A DNA stretch of 64,000 nucleotides, from contig NZ_JAHBAV010000009.1 in the NCBI RefSeq assembly GCF_018390595.1, forward strand, positions 1 through 64,000. The letters are read 5' to 3'. Shown here in pieces: positions 61,276 through 64,000 of the stretch. Within the stretch, counting starts at the first letter, position 1; the number at the start of each line of letters is the position of its first letter. The translations under genes were made by a program, and so were the position numbers. The notes beneath the pieces are model-generated. The model did no database searches and had not been told where the DNA came from. It saw only the letters and a list, made by a program, of their open reading frames with translations. The stretch is from Dietzia massiliensis. Lineage in GTDB: Bacteria > Actinomycetota > Actinomycetes > Mycobacteriales > Mycobacteriaceae.

Positions 61276-61761
61276 ATGCGTGATGTAGCGGGATCGTGGC
61301 TGTCCGGACCCACGTCCGGCAGCGGGCCGGAGCAGAAGTTCAAGGGTGAGAACCTCGGTCTGCCGGAGTCCGGCCCCGGCTCGATGGCGCCGCTCGGCGT
61401 GCGTTTCGGAGCGCTCGTCATCGACTGGTTCCTGGCCTACGGCCTGGTCGCCGCGATCGTGTCGGTGGGCGGGCCCGGTGCGCTGGGCGGGGACTCGCTC
61501 GCGGCGGTGTCCAGCTGGGCGGTGCCGCTGGTGTGGGGCGTGCTCGGCGTGGTCTGCGTGTGGCTGTTCGCCCAGACCCCCGGTCAGGCGGTGCTCGGGA
61601 TCGGCACAGCCCGGGTGGACGCGGAGGAGCGCGTCGGCTTCGTCCGCTCGCTGGTGCGGGTGGTGTTCATCTTCTTCCTGCTGCCCCCGCTGATCCAGGA
61701 CGAGGACGGCCGCGGCATGCACGACCGCGCCACCGGCACGGCGCTCATCCGCTCCCGCTGA
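61276..61761 (+). CDS. RDD-family membrane protein
   Basis: 161 residues from ATG 61276. A 40-residue polar N-terminal part is followed by the RDD domain: GVRFGALVIDWFLAYGLVAAIV (Arg and Asp of the name), a second helix VPLVWGVLGVVCVWLF, QTPGQAVLGIGTARVDAEERVGFVRSLVRVVFIFFLLPPL, and the closing DGRGMHDRATGTALI (the last D of RDD). Three to four membrane helices. Conserved beside glnA1 in actinobacteria; role unknown. Confidence 0.88.
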   Translation: MRDVAGSWLSGPTSGSGPEQKFKGENLGLPESGPGSMAPLGVRFGALVIDWFLAYGLVAAIVSVGGPGALGGDSLAAVSSWAVPLVWGVLGVVCVWLFAQTPGQAVLGIGTARVDAEERVGFVRSLVRVVFIFFLLPPLIQDEDGRGMHDRATGTALIRSR

Positions 61762-61811
61762 TCAGCCCCGGCTGAGCCCGGTCAGCCCCGGTTGAGCCCG
61801 GTCAGCCCCGG
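61762..61811. repeat. 2.5 copies of a 20-bp tandem repeat
   Basis: TCAGCCCCGGCTGAGCCCGG (61762-61781) is repeated with one change at 61782-61801, then half a copy to 61811, which contains the stop codon of the DUF4191 gene. Confidence 0.9.
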
Positions 61812-62557
61812 CGGCGGGCGCTGCGCTGGATGTTGCGGACCTTCGCGCCCTGGGGGACCGGACCCTTGGGCATCTGGTTCTGCACGCCGGTCTTGGTGCT
61901 CAGCGCGCGCAGCCGGGTGTCCAGGGCGTCGACCTTGGCGCGGCTGATGTTCATCGGGTAGCGGGTGAGGCGCCGGTTGAGCTTGCGCAGCGGCACCTGC
62001 TCCGGGGTGGCGTCGGTGTCGTCGCCCACGATCAGCTCGTAGATCGGGGTGTCGCCCACGACGCGGGCAACCTTCTTCTTCTCCTGCGTCATGAGCGGCT
62101 TGAGACGGTGCGGCTGGCCCTCGCCCACGAGCACGATCCCACAGCGGCCGACCACGCGGTGGACGGCGTCGAAGCTGGTGGTGGCGGCGACGGCCTGGTT
62201 GACCCGCCACCCCGACCGCAGCTGGTCCAGCGCCCACGCGGCGGCCCCCGGCTGGCCCTCGGCCTTGCCGTACACGGTGTTCTGCACGCGCCGCGAGAAC
62301 ACGACCATCGCGAGCATGAGGCCCACGAGCACGCCCAGCGGCAGCATCCACCACTCGCCACCCCACAGGGTGCCGAGGAGGAAGAAGACCACGGCCGAGA
62401 GGACGACCGCACCGATCATCAGCGGCCACAGGAGCTTGTCCTGCTTGGACTGGATCTTCAGCGCCTGCCACATCTGGCCGCGCTGCTCCTTGCCCGCCGC
62501 GCGCCGTGCGGCCCGGGCCGCCTTCTTGTCCGCCTTGCTGACCTCGCTCTTCGCCAT
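61802..62557 (-). CDS. DUF4191 membrane protein (Rv2219 type)
   Basis: 251 residues from ATG 62557. Basic cytoplasmic N terminus (KADKKAARAARRAAGKEQRGQMWQALKIQSKQDK), two membrane helices at about 43-62 and 68-87 (LLWPLMIGAVVLSAVVFFLLGTLW; WWMLPLGVLVGLMLAMVVFS), and a 160-residue cytoplasmic domain (RRVQNTVYGKAEGQPGAAAWALDQLRSGWRVNQAVAATTSFDAVHRVVGRCGIVLVGEG ... LTRYPMNISRAKVDALDTRLRALST). Always found next to lipA in actinobacteria. Function unknown. TATCCT 7 nt before the start indicates its own leaderless promoter. Confidence 0.92.
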   Translation of the reverse strand: MAKSEVSKADKKAARAARRAAGKEQRGQMWQALKIQSKQDKLLWPLMIGAVVLSAVVFFLLGTLWGGEWWMLPLGVLVGLMLAMVVFSRRVQNTVYGKAEGQPGAAAWALDQLRSGWRVNQAVAATTSFDAVHRVVGRCGIVLVGEGQPHRLKPLMTQEKKKVARVVGDTPIYELIVGDDTDATPEQVPLRKLNRRLTRYPMNISRAKVDALDTRLRALSTKTGVQNQMPKGPVPQGAKVRNIQRSARRRG

Positions 62558-62564
62558 ACCCCTC

Positions 62565-62570
62565 AGGATA
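62565..62570 (-). promoter_or_regulatory. -10 element of leaderless DUF4191 gene
   Basis: TATCCT on the minus strand, 7 nt before ATG 62557. Confidence 0.6.
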
Positions 62571-62595
62571 CGTGGCGTGGGGCGCGGTCAGAGAA

Positions 62596-62638
62596 CCGCG
62601 CCGCCCTCGCCCCGAGGGCGACGGGGCGAGGGCGGCGC
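62596..62638 (-). terminator. Hairpin after lipA
   Basis: Perfect 18-bp arms (62596-62613 and 62621-62638) and a 7-nt loop, 15 bp after the lipA stop. No T tract. Confidence 0.75.
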
Positions 62639-62652
62639 GATGTGTGCCGGGG

Positions 62653-63669
62653 TCAGGCGCGGGCGGCCTCGCGGGCCAGCACGCTCGAGGCCTCCTGCGA
62701 CGCCGAGCCCTCCGAGGTGAGCTGCCGCAGGTGCTCGGGCACCTCCTGGCCGCGGTGCTCGAGCGCCTGGACGTACAGGCGACCGGCGCGGTAGGACGAG
62801 CGGACGAGCGGGCCGGCCATGACACCGGCGAAGCCGATCTCGCGCGCCTGGTCGGACAGCTCCACGAACTCCTCGGGCTTGACCCACCGGTCGATGGGGT
62901 GGTGCCGCGGGGTGGGGCGCAGGTACTGGGTGATGGTGAGGATGTCGCACCCGGCGGAGTGGAGGTCCCGCATCGCGTCGACGATCTCCTCGGTGGTCTC
63001 GCCCATCCCCAGGATGAGGTTGGACTTGGTGACCAGACCGAAGTCGCGGGCGGCTCGGATCACGTCGAGGGAGCGCTCGAACCGGAACGCGGGCCGGATC
63101 CGCTTGAAGATCCGCGGCACCGTCTCGAGGTTGTGCGCCAGCACCTCGGGACATGACTCGAACACCTCGGCCAGCTGGTCGGGGTTGCCGTTGAAGTCGG
63201 GGATCAGGTTCTCCACCCCTGTATTGGGGTTGAGCTCGTGGATCTTGCGGACCGTCTCCGCGTAGAGCCAGGCGCCCCCGTCGTCGAGGTCGTCACGCGC
63301 GACGCCGGTGATGGTCGAGTAGCGCAGGCCCATCTCGCGGACCGACTCGGCGACGCGACGGGGCTCGTCGCGATCGAGGGCGGAGGGCTTGCCGGTGTCG
63401 ATCTGGCAGAAGTCGCAGCGACGGGTGCACTGCTCACCGCCGATGAGGAACGTGGCCTCGCGGTCCTCCCAACACTCGTAGATGTTGGGACAACCGGCCT
63501 CCTCGCACACCGTGTGCAGACCGCCACCTCGCACCAGGCCCTTGAGTTCCTTGTACTCGGGGCCCATCGTGGCACGGGTACGGATCCACGACGGCTTGCG
63601 TTCGATGGGGGTCTCGGCGTTGCGGGCCTCGATGCGCAGAAGCTTGCGGCCCTCGGGAGTCACAGTCAC
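62653..63669 (-). CDS. lipA: Lipoyl synthase
   Basis: 338 residues from GTG 63669. Radical-SAM enzyme that inserts two sulfurs into protein-bound octanoyl groups. Two iron-sulfur clusters: auxiliary C55, C60, C66 ([14 protein letters not shown]), consumed as sulfur donor, and radical SAM C81-x3-C85-x2-C88 (CTRRCDFCQ). The closing RSSY motif ([11 protein letters not shown]) that supplies the serine ligand is present. TAGGCT 7 nt upstream sets the GTG start. Works on octanoylated proteins made by LipB, encoded immediately upstream. Confidence 0.97.
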   Translation of the reverse strand: MTVTPEGRKLLRIEARNAETPIERKPSWIRTRATMGPEYKELKGLVRGGGLHTVCEEAGCPNIYECWEDREATFLIGGEQCTRRCDFCQIDTGKPSALDRDEPRRVAESVREMGLRYSTITGVARDDLDDGGAWLYAETVRKIHELNPNTGVENLIPDFNGNPDQLAEVFESCPEVLAHNLETVPRIFKRIRPAFRFERSLDVIRAARDFGLVTKSNLILGMGETTEEIVDAMRDLHSAGCDILTITQYLRPTPRHHPIDRWVKPEEFVELSDQAREIGFAGVMAGPLVRSSYRAGRLYVQALEHRGQEVPEHLRQLTSEGSASQEASSVLAREAARA

Positions 63670-63676
63670 GTCACCA

Positions 63677-63682
63677 AGCCTA
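63677..63682 (-). promoter_or_regulatory. -10 element of leaderless lipA
   Basis: TAGGCT on the minus strand, 7 nt before GTG 63669, lying between lipB and lipA. Confidence 0.6.
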
Positions 63683-63690
63683 CGCGTGGT

Positions 63691-64000
63691 TCAGGACACG
63701 GGCAGTCGGCCGTCGAGCGCCTCCACCAAGTCGGAGTTGACCTGATCGAGAACGTCGGACACGGTGACGGTGCGGCCGAGTTCGGCGGTGAGCGAGGTGA
63801 CCCCGGCGTCGACGATCCCGCACGGCACGATCCGGGAGAACGCGGTCAGGTCGCAGTCGCAGTTGAGGGAGAACCCGTGCATCGTCACCCCGCGTTGGAC
63901 CCGGATGCCGATCGCGGCGACCTTGCGCTCGGGCCGCCCGTCCGAGGCCGCGCACCAGACGCCGGAGCGGCCGTCGACACGGCCTGCCTCCACTCCGAAC
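63691..64000 (-). CDS. lipB: Octanoyltransferase LipB, 5' end beyond window
   Basis: The last 102 residues are visible: [39 protein letters not shown] then [25 protein letters not shown]. The catalytic pair is present, Lys in [10 protein letters not shown] and Cys in IVPCGI, as is the His of MHGFSLN. Transfers octanoate from acyl carrier protein to lipoyl domains, giving the LipA substrate. The frame is open at the window end, so the N-terminal half is missing. Confidence 0.95.
   Translation of the reverse strand, partial: FGVEAGRVDGRSGVWCAASDGRPERKVAAIGIRVQRGVTMHGFSLNCDCDLTAFSRIVPCGIVDAGVTSLTAELGRTVTVSDVLDQVNSDLVEALDGRLPVS

Noticed and set aside
61762..61811. CRISPR-like repeats
   Set aside because: Units of 20 bp follow each other without spacers; no cas genes are present. 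The same holds for the tandem repeats at 20274 and 27463.

Overview
This 64 kb window is chromosomal DNA of a very GC-rich actinobacterium of the mycolic-acid group (Mycobacteriales). The evidence is the gene set and its order: accA3/accD5/accE5, birA, purK/purE, fadE25, a LytR-CpsA-Psr protein, wbbL, fbiA/fbiB, whiB2, the mannose-activation genes, sahH, tmk, mtrA-mtrB-lpqB, hpf, secA1, rsgA, aroA, sigH-rshA and whiB1 follow the Mycobacterium tuberculosis Rv3309-to-Rv3212 order almost gene for gene, read in the opposite direction. Genus cannot be proved from sequence reading; a Dietzia-like organism fits best.

Layout. 1-1.1 kb: a pair of small genes resembling type VII secretion targets, cut by the window edge, which carries a perfect 40-bp foldback. 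1.2-10 kb: purine/pyrimidine salvage (upp, pnp), pmmB, lpdA and glycerol catabolism (glpK, glpD). 10-16 kb: acyl-CoA carboxylase subunits with biotin ligase, maf and a cupin. 16-20 kb: purK, purE, fadE25. 20-33 kb: cell-envelope sugar supply (wbbL, a mannose-1-phosphate guanylyltransferase, pmmA, manA) interleaved with coenzyme F420 genes (fbiA, fbiB) and whiB2. 33-44 kb: sahH, tmk, the MtrAB-LpqB envelope-signalling operon, comF, hpf, secA1. 45-49 kb: small HAD protein, acyltransferase-like protein and an orphan flavin/ferredoxin reductase. 49-54.5 kb: aroA, rsgA, SRAP, ybaK, SigH-RshA stress switch, a 24-residue bL37 ribosomal protein, a biotinylated mini-protein and whiB1. 55-56.6 kb: a synteny breakpoint where an Rv3212-family gene has lost its 5' end. 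56.6-64 kb: a small envelope cluster, then glnA, RDD protein, DUF4191, lipA and the end of lipB, which corresponds to a separate M. tuberculosis locus (Rv2220-Rv2217).

How it works together: PmmB/PmmA/ManA and the guanylyltransferase feed GDP-mannose to glycolipids; WbbL builds the arabinogalactan linker; LCP protein attaches wall polymers; AccA3/D5/E5 with BirA makes (methyl)malonyl-CoA for fatty and mycolic acids; MtrAB-LpqB and WhiB2 control division and wall growth; SigH-RshA and WhiB1 sense redox or nitric oxide stress.

A strong regulatory theme is leaderless expression: 21 genes have a TANNNT-like -10 hexamer ending 6-8 nt before the start codon. Intergenic spaces between convergent genes are filled by long perfect hairpins without T tracts. 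I saw no tRNA, rRNA, insertion sequence, prophage, CRISPR array or replication origin.
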